The notes beneath the pieces were generated by a model, which did no database searches, was not told the DNA's origin, and saw nothing but the letters and a program-made list of their open reading frames with translations. Positions 1 through 6,532 of a stretch of 35,094 nucleotides of DNA are shown here, piece by piece. The stretch lies in the IMG/VR virus record IMGVR_UViG_3300031227_000206, positions 1-35,094 of that record, one strand, 5' to 3'. Position 1 is the stretch's first letter. Each line of letters starts with the position of its first letter. A program made the translations under genes and the position numbers. This DNA comes from a virus.

Positions 1-1
1 A

Positions 2-334
2 GTGAGCGATAAAGGTAGAGTAAGAAACTCTAAGAAGAAGATTTTAAAACAACAACCTGATGGTTACAAATTATCATATTTAAAAGTTTTCCTATACAAG
101 AACGGCTTAATGACAAACAAAAGAGTACATCGTCTGGTAGCTAAAGCACATATCCCAAACCCTGAGAATAAAGCAGAAGTTAATCATGAAGATGTTAATC
201 CTAGAAATAATAAAGTAACTAATCTTACTTGGTGCACCCGACGTGAGAATGAACAACATAAACTATTTATGAGAGGATGTTTTTCCATAGAAAGAGGGAT
301 TCCAATGAATACAATAACAATACCAGGATATTAA
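2..334 (+). CDS. HNH endonuclease, NUMOD4/HNH type, 5' truncated by window edge
   Basis: About 110 residues are visible and the reading frame is open to the window edge. The first residues read V-S-D-K-G-R-V-R-N, which matches the NUMOD4 signature of phage homing-type HNH enzymes, so the GTG at base 2 is probably an internal valine and not the true start. Next come a YKNG/VHRLVA segment and the HNH core, with VNHEDVNPRNNKVTNL and W-C-T-R-R-E-N. Proteins of this family cut DNA at specific sites and often spread as free-standing homing genes in phages. It is one of only two plus-strand genes here, facing the long minus-strand operon. The family call is firm; biological activity is unknown. Confidence 0.85.
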   Translation: MSDKGRVRNSKKKILKQQPDGYKLSYLKVFLYKNGLMTNKRVHRLVAKAHIPNPENKAEVNHEDVNPRNNKVTNLTWCTRRENEQHKLFMRGCFSIERGIPMNTITIPGY

Positions 335-335
335 T

Positions 336-527
336 ATGTTAGACAAAAAGACAATATCATTTAGTGTAACATTAAAGGAGTATGAATCTATTAGGCACAA
401 TGCCAAATCTAAAGGATCAACTCCATCAACATTCTGCAAGAATGCTATTTTCTCTCATATAAATAAATACCCTGCAAAGGGCTTTTTTGCAGAATTAGAC
501 CGTATAGAGCATGAAAGCAAGTTGTAG
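336..527 (+). CDS. Small protein, possible ribbon-helix-helix DNA-binding protein
   Basis: This is a 63-residue protein whose ATG starts 1 nt after the stop of the HNH gene, so the two are probably cotranscribed. The N-terminus (KKTISFSVTLKEYESIRHNA) looks like the beta strand plus helix of an Arc/CopG or mobilisation-type ribbon-helix-helix protein, followed by S-K-G-S-T-P-S-T-F as the turn into a second helix. Such proteins usually bind DNA as dimers and can autoregulate. The fold assignment rests on pattern only; no close family is recognised. The C-terminal 20 residues are charged and nondescript. Confidence 0.55.
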   Translation: MLDKKTISFSVTLKEYESIRHNAKSKGSTPSTFCKNAIFSHINKYPAKGFFAELDRIEHESKL

Positions 528-620
528 TATGAAAACACGTGATACCGTGGTAGAGTCGTTTCTATCCCTAGGTTTATAGGCAATCCTCCGAATAATGGCC
601 ACTATGTATAAGACAAACAA
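528..620. other. Gene-free stretch with bases complementary to the terminator loop
   Basis: The ~175-base gap between the plus-strand genes and the late operon has no convincing ORF. Besides the terminator it contains ATCCTCC at 583-589, a perfect complement of GGAGGAT (639-645) in the terminator loop. It also has short self-complementary runs (CCTA/TAGG around 567-580, GTGG/CCAC at about 547-550 and 598-601). On a plus-strand transcript these could form a loop-loop interaction. No known RNA family is recognised, and the region may be no more than a 3' untranslated segment. Confidence 0.4.
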
Positions 621-669
621 CAAAAAAGCCAGTCCCGTGGAGGATGAGTCCGGGAACTGGCTTACATAG
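621..669 (-). terminator. Intrinsic terminator closing the late operon
   Basis: On the minus strand a stem of 8+4 bp (AAGCCAGT/ACTGGCTT at 663-656 and 633-626, then CCCG/CGGG, with one bulged base at 655) is followed by six T residues (627-622 region). It lies about 40 nt after the last minus-strand gene (stop at 705). A-runs on the other side (670-675) let the same hairpin serve the converging plus-strand genes. CTATGTA at 602-608 and TACATAG at 663-669 could extend the base of the hairpin in either transcript. Confidence 0.85.
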
Positions 670-704
670 AAAAAATCAACACCTATAATATACTACTTTG
701 TAAC

Positions 705-905
705 CTATCTGGCAACCCCATTTTTGATGTATTCTTTTTTCTCAAGATAGTTTCCTCCAGTAAAGATCCCTGTTGCTGCTGATAATGCTGTGAACCAGCC
801 ACCCCAAAGAAGAGGATCAGACCATTCACGAAACCAGAACCCTACTGCTACAATAACCAATATCCAGATTACCATCTGTGTTAGCTTCCATTTCTTATTC
901 TTCAT
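705..905 (-). CDS. Small membrane protein, candidate holin
   Basis: This 66-residue protein has a basic N-terminus (MKNKKWK), a strong hydrophobic segment at about residues 10-25 and a weaker glycine/alanine-rich one at about 35-52, then a charged tail (EKKEYIKNGVAR). Its ATG overlaps the stop of the preceding 141-residue ORF by one base (TAATG), so translation is coupled. It is the last gene of the operon and sits in a lysis cassette, which fits a holin or antiholin that controls inner-membrane permeabilisation. There is no family-specific motif, so the holin call comes from topology and place. Confidence 0.55.
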   Translation of the reverse strand: MKNKKWKLTQMVIWILVIVAVGFWFREWSDPLLWGGWFTALSAATGIFTGGNYLEKKEYIKNGVAR

Positions 906-1330
906 TATTTAAATCCCTGTATTATATTGATAATAATACTAGCAACCAATCCACCAATCAGAATCTTATTCGTCCCCAAGTAAAATTTCAATCGCTTCTG
1001 ACAAGCGGTCAACTGCAAAGATAGCTCGGTCGATACTATCTCCAGCTTCTCCAGCTTCCCCTTTCGCTCTGCCAAGAATCTCTCTAGCTTTTCTATTTCT
1101 TTCTTCCGTTCCAGTGAGAAAGTCTCTGAGCTTTCCTTCTGCTGTTTCAAGGTCTGTTCTAAATTGGATATCTCCAGCCCTAAGTTCTGAATTGATTTTT
1201 TCGAGTTCTGTAATTCTAGTTTGATCGTTAATATCTCCGATCTGATTTGATCTCCAATATCCGATGCCATAACCAGTACTGAAAAGAATAATAACAATAA
1301 CAATGACAATCCAACTTTTTTTCCAACCAT
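905..1330 (-). CDS. Coiled-coil membrane protein, possible spanin-type lysis protein (frame 1 of an overlapping pair)
   Basis: This 141-residue protein has a signal-like N-terminus (K-K-V-G then an L/F/V-rich stretch to about residue 22), a long charged coiled coil (about 28-115, heptad-like I/L spacing) and a C-terminal transmembrane helix (about 122-138). That layout resembles a unimolecular spanin, but there is no lipobox cysteine at the end of the signal (the context is V-M-A-S), so an export signal or anchor is more likely. Its ATG lies 8 nt after GGAGGG (1344-1339), and its stop overlaps the start of the 705-905 gene. It overlaps the 966-1334 ORF out of frame over almost its whole length. 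Both frames look like real proteins. Confidence 0.6.
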   Translation of the reverse strand: MVGKKVGLSLLLLLFFSVLVMASDIGDQIRSEILTIKLELQNSKKSIQNLGLEISNLEQTLKQQKESSETFSLERKKEIEKLERFLAERKGKLEKLEIVSTELSLQLTACQKRLKFYLGTNKILIGGLVASIIINIIQGFK

Positions 1331-1334
1331 CCAT
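966..1334 (-). CDS. Rz-like i-spanin candidate (frame 2 of an overlapping pair)
   Basis: This 122-residue protein has one N-terminal transmembrane anchor (about residues 7-26, I/V-rich, ending GYGIGYW) followed by a charged helical region (RITELEKINSELRA, later R-K-A-R-E-I-L) and a C-terminal GDSIDRAI...LSEAIEIL helix. Rz-type inner-membrane spanins have exactly this layout: short cytoplasmic tip, one membrane helix, periplasmic coiled coil. Its ATG starts 4 nt before that of the 905-1330 ORF and 4 nt after the shared GGAGGG. Spanins act in the envelope of diderm hosts at the last step of lysis. Homology is inferred from architecture. Confidence 0.6.
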   Translation of the reverse strand: MDGWKKSWIVIVIVIILFSTGYGIGYWRSNQIGDINDQTRITELEKINSELRAGDIQFRTDLETAEGKLRDFLTGTEERNRKAREILGRAKGEAGEAGDSIDRAIFAVDRLSEAIEILLGDE

Positions 1335-1338
1335 ACTA

Positions 1339-1344
1339 CCCTCC
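1339..1344 (-). promoter_or_regulatory. Shared Shine-Dalgarno for two out-of-frame start codons
   Basis: GGAGGG on the minus strand is followed by TAGT-ATG-G-ATG. It stands 4 nt before the ATG at 1334 and 8 nt before the ATG at 1330, and these start different frames. One ribosome site could therefore load either overlapping lysis gene. The 8-nt spacing is nearer the usual optimum. Confidence 0.65.
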
Positions 1345-1348
1345 AGAT

Positions 1349-1531
1349 TTATTCTTTCCTAAACATACTCATGATCGCTGTTGAAACTATGCCTAATAAA
1401 ATTCCTACAAACATATATATAACATCGGCATTGCCAGCTGGAATTGCTCTAAAGAATAAACCACCCATGGTTCCGGCAAGAAATAAGAGCATAGACATTA
1501 TTATGGTAAGCTTCATACTGTTTATCTTCAT
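1349..1531 (-). CDS. Small two-helix membrane protein, candidate holin
   Basis: This 60-residue protein has two predicted membrane helices (about residues 7-26 and 35-55) and ends in R-K-E. The ATG at 1531 was chosen because it overlaps the TGA of the upstream cysteine-peptidase gene as ATGA; a longer reading from 1549 would add six residues inside that gene. Two short helices with a small polar turn and a charged C-terminus, placed between a probable lytic enzyme and spanin-like genes, fit a class II holin. No conserved holin family motif was recognised. Confidence 0.6.
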   Translation of the reverse strand: MKINSMKLTIIMSMLLFLAGTMGGLFFRAIPAGNADVIYMFVGILLGIVSTAIMSMFRKE

Positions 1532-2097
1532 TGAATAAGGTGTCCCCATTTCTTAGCTTCCCCAACAGGCTTCACATGATTGGTAAAATCTTTTTTAGAC
1601 ATCCTGGTTCCATAGCCTGAATGATCTGTATACTCAGAATGGAAATCTCCCCAAGGGTCCGCTAGAACTAAATCATTATGATGTATACCTATTACACAAA
1701 ATGCATGCCCTGATAATCCTGGGAAAGAACCGGATGTCATTACAACTCTTCCCTGCTCAATTAGTTCAACATAATTCTCAAAAGTAAGATGAGTATTGAA
1801 ATTGGAAGCACGTTTCCCAGTGACGAAGAAGCTCAAATAACTTCCATACATTCCATGAATTTCCGCAGGCTCTACTCCTTTTGACCATCTGTACTTTTGG
1901 AGACAGAATTTCTCAGCATTCTCAGTGCTTAATAGCTTCATGAAATAATCATCATCGGCAAGCCCTGAACTATTACCATACATAATATTATTTCCTCGGA
2001 GAAACATGACATAAGATGTAGGCATGCAAGCTGCCATCGGCCTTATAGTATTATTCCTCTGGGTAAAGTAATCGTCTGATGAAAGATTTATTTTCAT
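1528..2097 (-). CDS. C39-like cysteine peptidase, candidate lysis enzyme
   Basis: This 189-residue protein has a papain-like/C39-type layout. Cys24 lies in M-A-A-C-M-P-T-S (the nucleophile position, like CGPTS of Peptidase_C39_2). His131 lies in GHAFCVIGI and Asp147 in LVLADPWGDF, and together they complete a likely triad. Without a signal peptide it would act in the cytoplasm or be released through a holin. Its place next to two holin-like genes and spanin candidates suggests an endolysin-type peptidase cutting peptidoglycan cross-links, though a virion maturation role is possible. The ATG at 2097 overlaps the stop of the upstream 37-residue ORF (ATGA); an upstream ATG at 2127 would add ten arginine-rich residues and is less likely. 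Confidence 0.7.
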   Translation of the reverse strand: MKINLSSDDYFTQRNNTIRPMAACMPTSYVMFLRGNNIMYGNSSGLADDDYFMKLLSTENAEKFCLQKYRWSKGVEPAEIHGMYGSYLSFFVTGKRASNFNTHLTFENYVELIEQGRVVMTSGSFPGLSGHAFCVIGIHHNDLVLADPWGDFHSEYTDHSGYGTRMSKKDFTNHVKPVGEAKKWGHLIQ

Positions 2098-2207
2098 ACC
2101 TCGTACCAATCTCCTCCGACAGAACATTTAAGGGCATCTGCATTTGCAGTAATCCTAAGAAGATATACAGTGCCTTGCTTTAAAATGGTGCCCTTCGTGA
2201 ATTTCAT
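2094..2207 (-). CDS. Tiny coupled ORF, unknown function
   Basis: This is a 37-residue ORF beginning MKFTKGTILKQGTVYLL and ending C-S-V-G-G-D-W-Y-E-V. The sequence alternates hydrophobic and polar residues like beta strands. Its TGA overlaps the peptidase start as ATGA, good evidence that it is translated. Its ATG lies 6 nt after a weak AGG and is inside the end of the 43-residue ORF above it, in another frame. It could be an independent small structural protein or the 3' part of a gene split by a frameshift. Confidence 0.5.
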   Translation of the reverse strand: MKFTKGTILKQGTVYLLRITANADALKCSVGGDWYEV

Positions 2208-2286
2208 GATGAGCCTGATCTATTGTTACCAAATCATTCGTTGCGTCATCTTGATTAAGATTGTGATGTGATACTAAATAACCCAT
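2155..2286 (-). CDS. Small histidine-rich protein, possibly a shortened phage structural protein
   Basis: This 43-residue ORF has an excellent ribosome site (GGAGG, 5 nt before the ATG). It contains DLVTIDQAHHEIHEGHHFK, which resembles a His-rich segment (HHEIHEG) found near the N-terminus of longer phage structural or decoration proteins (from memory). The reading then stops after K-A-R-H-C-I-S-S, while the beta-rich continuation lies in the next frame (2094-2207). That suggests either two overlapping tiny genes or a decayed longer gene. Confidence 0.5.
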   Translation of the reverse strand: MGYLVSHHNLNQDDATNDLVTIDQAHHEIHEGHHFKARHCISS

Positions 2287-2320
2287 ATTGGCCTCCATTA
2301 TTATTATCGGTTTAAACTAT

Positions 2321-2986
2321 TTAGATCCTACGATCTATTAGTTTTTGAGATTCTATTTCTTTTTCAAGTTCTTCTATATGGAATTCACTTCCAATATGAA
2401 TCTGGTAGTTTTCATTTATAACTGGCTTCTCTTCCATATGATCAATAGCTTCCCAAGTACCCTCTGAAATTCCTGTCTGTCTTTGCTTAAATTGAGTTAA
2501 TGCTTTTTTCTTAATAAACCATTTCCAGTATTCGGGTTCTTCTTCTTGATATTGTTTATTCGTTGGAACCTTATTATCATTTAATTCAATCAATTTTAAC
2601 CTTAGCTTTTCAAAGTATTCTACCATAGGAATTTTATTAGCTAGAGAAATATCCAGCATGAAAATATTATTTTCTTCACGTTTGATTTCAATATCAATAT
2701 GTTTTAATTCCTTGCCTTTATCAGTTAGAACAAAAACCCTATCTTCTGTATTATTATTATACTCCAGTATTAATCTTCGCTTCTCTTCCTTATCTAAAAG
2801 CATCCTTTTTGTTTCATATAAAGCGAGATGATATTGTCGCATAAGAAAATGGAATTCATGTGCTATAAAATTCCCTTCTTTTTTTACCGTGAATTTTTCC
2901 ATATCAAACTCAGATTTGAGTTGACCCATTTCCATGAATTGCTGTGCTAACTCAATAACTTTTTCATCTACATTTTCTAAATTCAT
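2321..2986 (-). CDS. Hypothetical protein paired with the repeat fibre gene
   Basis: This 221-residue soluble protein is rich in Lys and Glu and has no signal, membrane helix or recognised motif. Long helical stretches are likely, including a C-terminal one (E-E-L-E-K-E-I-E-S-Q). It begins 2 nt after the stop of the Kelch-like fibre gene, and its GGAG lies inside that gene's last codons, so the two are translated together. Genes right after receptor-binding fibres often encode fibre chaperones or tail-fibre assembly proteins. That role is a guess from position only. Confidence 0.5.
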   Translation of the reverse strand: MNLENVDEKVIELAQQFMEMGQLKSEFDMEKFTVKKEGNFIAHEFHFLMRQYHLALYETKRMLLDKEEKRRLILEYNNNTEDRVFVLTDKGKELKHIDIEIKREENNIFMLDISLANKIPMVEYFEKLRLKLIELNDNKVPTNKQYQEEEPEYWKWFIKKKALTQFKQRQTGISEGTWEAIDHMEEKPVINENYQIHIGSEFHIEELEKEIESQKLIDRRI

Positions 2987-2987
2987 A

Positions 2988-3959
2988 TTATACTCCTGCT
3001 AGAGATTTACGAGCTACTGACAAATTTCCTCTATCTGTTGCATTTCCAGTAGTTAATGTCATATCAATATAATCAATTTGGTTCTTATATGATCCATCTT
3101 GGCCACCCCCAAAAAAACCATATACAGACCCTGATACTCCTGCTAAAGTTGTACGAGCTACTGACAAATTTCCTCTATCTGTTGCATTTCCAGTAGTTAA
3201 TGTCATATCAATATAATCAATTCGGTTCTTATATGATCCATCTTGGCCACCCCCAAAAAAACCATATGTTGGACCCGAAATTCCTGCTAGGCCACCACGA
3301 GCTACTGACAAATTTCCTCTATCTGTTGCATTCCCACTAGTTAATGTCATATCAATATAATCAATGACATCAGAATAACCAGTAGTAGGATTATAGCCAC
3401 CCCCAAAAAAACCATATGTTGGACCCGAAATTCCTGCTAAAACTATACGACCATCTGATAAATCCCCTCGATCTATTGCGTTTGCAATAATAGAAGTTAA
3501 CGTAATGTAATCAATAATATCAGAATAAGCAGCACCTGCCCTGCCTCCCCCAAAAAATCCATATACTGGTCCTGATACTCCTGCTAACTGGGCACGAACT
3601 ACTGACAAATCCCCATTATCTATTGCGTTTCCAGTGGTAAGTAATAAATTTATATAATCTAAAACAGTACTAGCAAAAAATCCATATATACGCTCATACG
3701 CACCTGCTAGATTACCACGAGCTACTGATAAATCCCCTCTATCTGTTGCATTTCCAGTAGTTAAACCCACGTCAATATAATCAATGACATTTGTTGTTCC
3801 ACCACCATAAAATCCCCAGACAACATATTTATAAAATAATTCCCATACTCCTGATACTTTAACATGACCATATAGAATTGTTTTCCAGACACCACTAATT
3901 TTAACTTGAAGGTCAGGGACTTGTTTCCAAGTTTCTAATACTTTTGTTTTAATACTCAT
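2988..3959 (-). CDS. Repeat-rich tail fibre or tip protein, Kelch-like beta-propeller
   Basis: This 323-residue protein starts with a short region containing two V-K-[IV]-S-G-V-W motifs, followed by six repeats of 41-50 residues. The repeat unit reads Y-G-F-F-G-G-G, a variable turn, IDYIDMTLTTGNATDRG, then L-S-V-A-R-x-x-L-A-G. Six blades with a GG pair and aromatic residues match a Kelch-type propeller. Such proteins occur at phage tail tips, where the top loops may bind host surface sugars or proteins. The two residues after the conserved Arg differ in all six repeats (GN, AQ, IV, GG, TT, KS), which suggests exposed, selected positions. A good AGAGG sits 5 nt before the ATG. Receptor binding is inferred. 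Confidence 0.7.
   Translation of the reverse strand: MSIKTKVLETWKQVPDLQVKISGVWKTILYGHVKVSGVWELFYKYVVWGFYGGGTTNVIDYIDVGLTTGNATDRGDLSVARGNLAGAYERIYGFFASTVLDYINLLLTTGNAIDNGDLSVVRAQLAGVSGPVYGFFGGGRAGAAYSDIIDYITLTSIIANAIDRGDLSDGRIVLAGISGPTYGFFGGGYNPTTGYSDVIDYIDMTLTSGNATDRGNLSVARGGLAGISGPTYGFFGGGQDGSYKNRIDYIDMTLTTGNATDRGNLSVARTTLAGVSGSVYGFFGGGQDGSYKNQIDYIDMTLTTGNATDRGNLSVARKSLAGV
3005..3860 (-). repeat. Tandem repeats of 123-150 bp within the fibre gene
   Basis: Copies of the motif CGAGCTACTGACAAAT or close variants (plus strand) begin at 3010, 3154, 3298, 3448, 3595 and 3718. The periods are 144, 144, 150, 147 and 123 bp, all multiples of three. The copies starting at 3010 and 3154 are almost identical over more than 100 bases, so the downstream end of the gene was amplified recently or is kept uniform by recombination. 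Confidence 0.9.
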
Positions 3960-4163
3960 TTATGCCTCTCTTTTAAGCCACATATCACCATCTGATCCAC
4001 CTGTTGCGGCAGATATTGATATTGTAACAGGTATGTGAATACTTGTTGTGCCACTATGAGTCTCAAAAGTAGATTTATCATATTGTGTATTAGCTAAAAG
4101 TCTATCATAATCTGACTTCTTAGTTGGTCTACCTATTGTTACTGTTGCACTTGAAAATGTCAT
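3960..4163 (-). CDS. Small tail-associated protein, paralogue A
   Basis: This 67-residue protein begins MTFSSATVTIGRPTKKSDYD and ends G-G-S-D-G-D-M-W-L-K-R-E-A. ATG 4163 was chosen because GGAAG stands 7 nt upstream; a TTG one codon earlier is possible. It is about 60% identical by eye to the next upstream gene (4177-4380), a tandem duplication. The sequence TKK-x-DYDRLL is the kind of short helix seen in small tail proteins that join fibres to the tip. It directly precedes the Kelch-like fibre gene, so an adaptor role is possible but unproven. Confidence 0.6.
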   Translation of the reverse strand: MTFSSATVTIGRPTKKSDYDRLLANTQYDKSTFETHSGTTSIHIPVTISISAATGGSDGDMWLKREA

Positions 4164-4176
4164 CAAATAACTTCCT

Positions 4177-4380
4177 TTAAGACTCTATTGTAAACCATAC
4201 ATCACCATCTGATCCACCTGTTGCGGTTGCGGTTGATATAGTAACAGGAGTATGGATATCTGTTAAAGCAGCATGAACAGTAACAGTAGATTTATTATAT
4301 TGAGCATTATCTAGTAACCTATCATAATCAGCTTTCTTAGTTGAATGGCCTATTGTTACGGTGCTACTTGAAAATGCCAT
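4177..4380 (-). CDS. Small tail-associated protein, paralogue B
   Basis: This 67-residue protein beginning MAFSSSTVTIGHSTKKADYD is the duplicate partner of the 3960-4163 gene, with the same N-terminal beta segment, DYDRLL helix and C-terminal GGSDGD-W motif. The middle part (residues 33-45) differs most. A GGGGGT stands 8 nt before the ATG, and the start lies 1 nt after the stop of the preceding membrane protein gene. Two copies kept in tandem may attach two different parts, or make one heteromeric collar. Function unknown. Confidence 0.6.
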   Translation of the reverse strand: MAFSSSTVTIGHSTKKADYDRLLDNAQYNKSTVTVHAALTDIHTPVTISTATATGGSDGDVWFTIES

Positions 4381-4381
4381 T

Positions 4382-4651
4382 TTATATTACCCCCATCACT
4401 CTACCAATTAAACCAATCCATGTTGCAATCATACCAATATACAAAACTCGTTTGCTCCACTGGATCTCATGCTTTTTACCGCACTCGGCCTTAGTTACCA
4501 TTGTCGGCAAAAACTCATTTAACTTATTTTCAACATTCTCTAATCGCTGATCGATACAACCGTTTCTACTTCCGTTGCCAAACAATTTATTTGATATCTT
4601 ATTTACTGCAAGTACTAATTCCTCAAATGCATTCTCTTGTTTCTCAGTCAT
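4382..4651 (-). CDS. Coiled-coil protein with C-terminal membrane helix
   Basis: This 89-residue protein has a helical N-terminal half (about 1-45, heptad-like, DQRLENVENKLNEFL), a short Cys-containing link (T-K-A-E-C-G-K-K-H) and one C-terminal hydrophobic helix (about residues 68-86). The layout is like XhlA-type phage proteins that work with holins, but no signature proves this. It lies between tail hub and fibre genes, away from the lysis cassette. ATG 4651 follows TAGGAG by 6 nt; the GTG one codon earlier is too close. Confidence 0.5.
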   Translation of the reverse strand: MTEKQENAFEELVLAVNKISNKLFGNGSRNGCIDQRLENVENKLNEFLPTMVTKAECGKKHEIQWSKRVLYIGMIATWIGLIGRVMGVI

Positions 4652-4660
4652 CACTAACTC

Positions 4661-6532
4661 CTACCAAAATTTTGAAATTCCTAAACTTTTCGGATCATCG
4701 GGGTCTGCAAAACCATCATCGTCAGTCCAATATCCAGCACGCTCTAAAGCATAACTTCTCTGAGCATCACTCCAATCCTTATCCCATATTAGCATAGTTG
4801 TGCCTCCAAGATATGATGGAAACAAAGCTACTATATCAGTCCAGAATCCAACATTGCTTCCAACACCTTTCATATCATCTAATTCTATTGTAATCACATT
4901 ATTGATATAATCTTTATTAATCATATAGATTTCAACAAGGCTTGAATCTACCCATTCAAAATTACTATCACCAGATCGCCTTTTGAATGATATTCTAATT
5001 CTATCACCAATATTCTTTGCAGCTAATTGGATCTTAGACTTGAATTTAATTCTTATAGTTTCTGTTTCATAAATCATTCCTAATCTACCTAATAGAATAC
5101 CCACTCCACCAGACGAGGACAATAAGGTTGGAATAGTTTTTGTCTTAGTAATCCCGTAAACTTCTTCTGTAATAGAAGAAGTTCTTTGGCTATAAGAATA
5201 TTTATCTTCACCCCAATTTTTACGCCATCCAATTCTGATAATTTTCCTGATATCATCTATCCTAGATAGACTACTAAAAGTACCTGTAATGATATCATTA
5301 AAATCCATTGAAGTAAGATCATCTTCAATTGTCGTATCCCATATCTTGATAGAATACTTACCATCATTATCATTGAAGAAATTACCCATACAAGACCTCA
5401 TTAGATCACTGATAATCTCTAACGAACTGACATATTCAGTTAATGCTATACCGCACGGGAATTGTTCTGCTTCGGTTACTGCTGCTGCTATTGCAGTAGT
5501 ATTATAATTATCTGAATTGTACGGGACAGAAAGAACATTGCTTGCAATAGATTTGATCTGCTCAATAGGATTATATTCATCAGCAATAATACTGACAGTG
5601 ACAGAATCCCCAGGAGAATAAGTTGCTGTTGCAAGTTTGAAACTGGCGTTCGATATACTAGCACTGGAATGAGTTACCGCTACATCATTGACATATACCT
5701 GAGTTATTGAAGTGACTGAACAAACTGAAGTATCAAGGATTTTGAAACTATGCAAACTGGTTGCAGATCCTAAAGCTAAAGTATTACAAACCAGTGGAAC
5801 CTTGAATACCGTTCCATAGATTAAGGGAATAGGTTTTCCTGAATCTTCAGAATCAAGGTTTGGATAATCAGTTGTGCTATAACTATTTTTAGGAATGTTA
5901 TCTTCAAAGTCTGTTTTATTATCTTCGTAATTGATTTTGAATTTTGAAGTAGAGTATGAAACATTGGTTATCTTACCAGCAAATTGTTTTCTGTATTCTG
6001 TATAGGGTAGATCTTCACCACCTAAAAGTATTGTTATTTTTTTATTATTCCAGCTATAATTTTTATACCTATTATCAAAGAATCCTGAACCGTTTAGTAA
6101 TTCAGCAACACCTGACGATATAATTGATACACCCCAAAATATTTCTGATTTCTGTTGTTTGATCACTGGCACATTATCAAGAATCCCTTCATAGAATATA
6201 TTATTCAATGTCACATTTTTAGTTGCATAATATAATTTATAGTTAGCAACTATGACATTCAAATAAGGTGTTCCTGAAGATGATTGCAAGTAGAGTTTCC
6301 CTTTGCCGTGAAACCATTTGCTGGCTTCTACTTCTGCCAGAGTATCAACCTCAGTTAATGTAACCCCATCTTCTTTTACACTGGTAACATCTACAATATC
6401 TATTGCGGAATAATATATAGTTCCTGAATACAAAGTCCAATCAGTCAACTGCTCACTAGGTTCTATCTCTGCCAAGAAAGTTTTCTTTGTCCCTGGAGTT
6501 GTTATCAGTTTTGCAAAGGTTGTTATGCTCAT
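4661..6532 (-). CDS. Tail hub/tip protein
   Basis: This large 623-residue beta-rich protein lies downstream of the tape measure and tip genes. The first 240 residues resemble the beta domains of siphovirus tip proteins (F-Y-E-G-I-L-D-N-V-P, NKKITILLGG, then F-A-G-K-I-T-N-V-S-Y). The later part has G-D-R-I-R-I-S-F-K-R-R and a segment describing OB-like strands, as in central hub or tail-associated proteins. The Cys residues around 250-275 are unusual. Its ATG overlaps the previous stop (ATGA). It probably closes the tail tube and carries the fibres. The exact family was not identified, but the tail role is well supported by size and order. Confidence 0.65.
   Translation of the reverse strand: MSITTFAKLITTPGTKKTFLAEIEPSEQLTDWTLYSGTIYYSAIDIVDVTSVKEDGVTLTEVDTLAEVEASKWFHGKGKLYLQSSSGTPYLNVIVANYKLYYATKNVTLNNIFYEGILDNVPVIKQQKSEIFWGVSIISSGVAELLNGSGFFDNRYKNYSWNNKKITILLGGEDLPYTEYRKQFAGKITNVSYSTSKFKINYEDNKTDFEDNIPKNSYSTTDYPNLDSEDSGKPIPLIYGTVFKVPLVCNTLALGSATSLHSFKILDTSVCSVTSITQVYVNDVAVTHSSASISNASFKLATATYSPGDSVTVSIIADEYNPIEQIKSIASNVLSVPYNSDNYNTTAIAAAVTEAEQFPCGIALTEYVSSLEIISDLMRSCMGNFFNDNDGKYSIKIWDTTIEDDLTSMDFNDIITGTFSSLSRIDDIRKIIRIGWRKNWGEDKYSYSQRTSSITEEVYGITKTKTIPTLLSSSGGVGILLGRLGMIYETETIRIKFKSKIQLAAKNIGDRIRISFKRRSGDSNFEWVDSSLVEIYMINKDYINNVITIELDDMKGVGSNVGFWTDIVALFPSYLGGTTMLIWDKDWSDAQRSYALERAGYWTDDDGFADPDDPKSLGISKFW

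Noticed and set aside
541-601. tRNA-like segment with GGTAGAGTC
   Set aside because: No seven-base acceptor stem, T-arm or sensible anticodon arm can be formed.
636-663. Hammerhead ribozyme-like run (GGATGAGTCC) in the terminator loop
   Set aside because: The needed CUGAUGA and GAAA core segments are absent, and the stem is fully explained as a terminator.
905-1330. Unimolecular spanin lipoprotein
   Set aside because: The signal region ends V-M-A-S without the lipobox cysteine; only a general spanin-like layout can be claimed.
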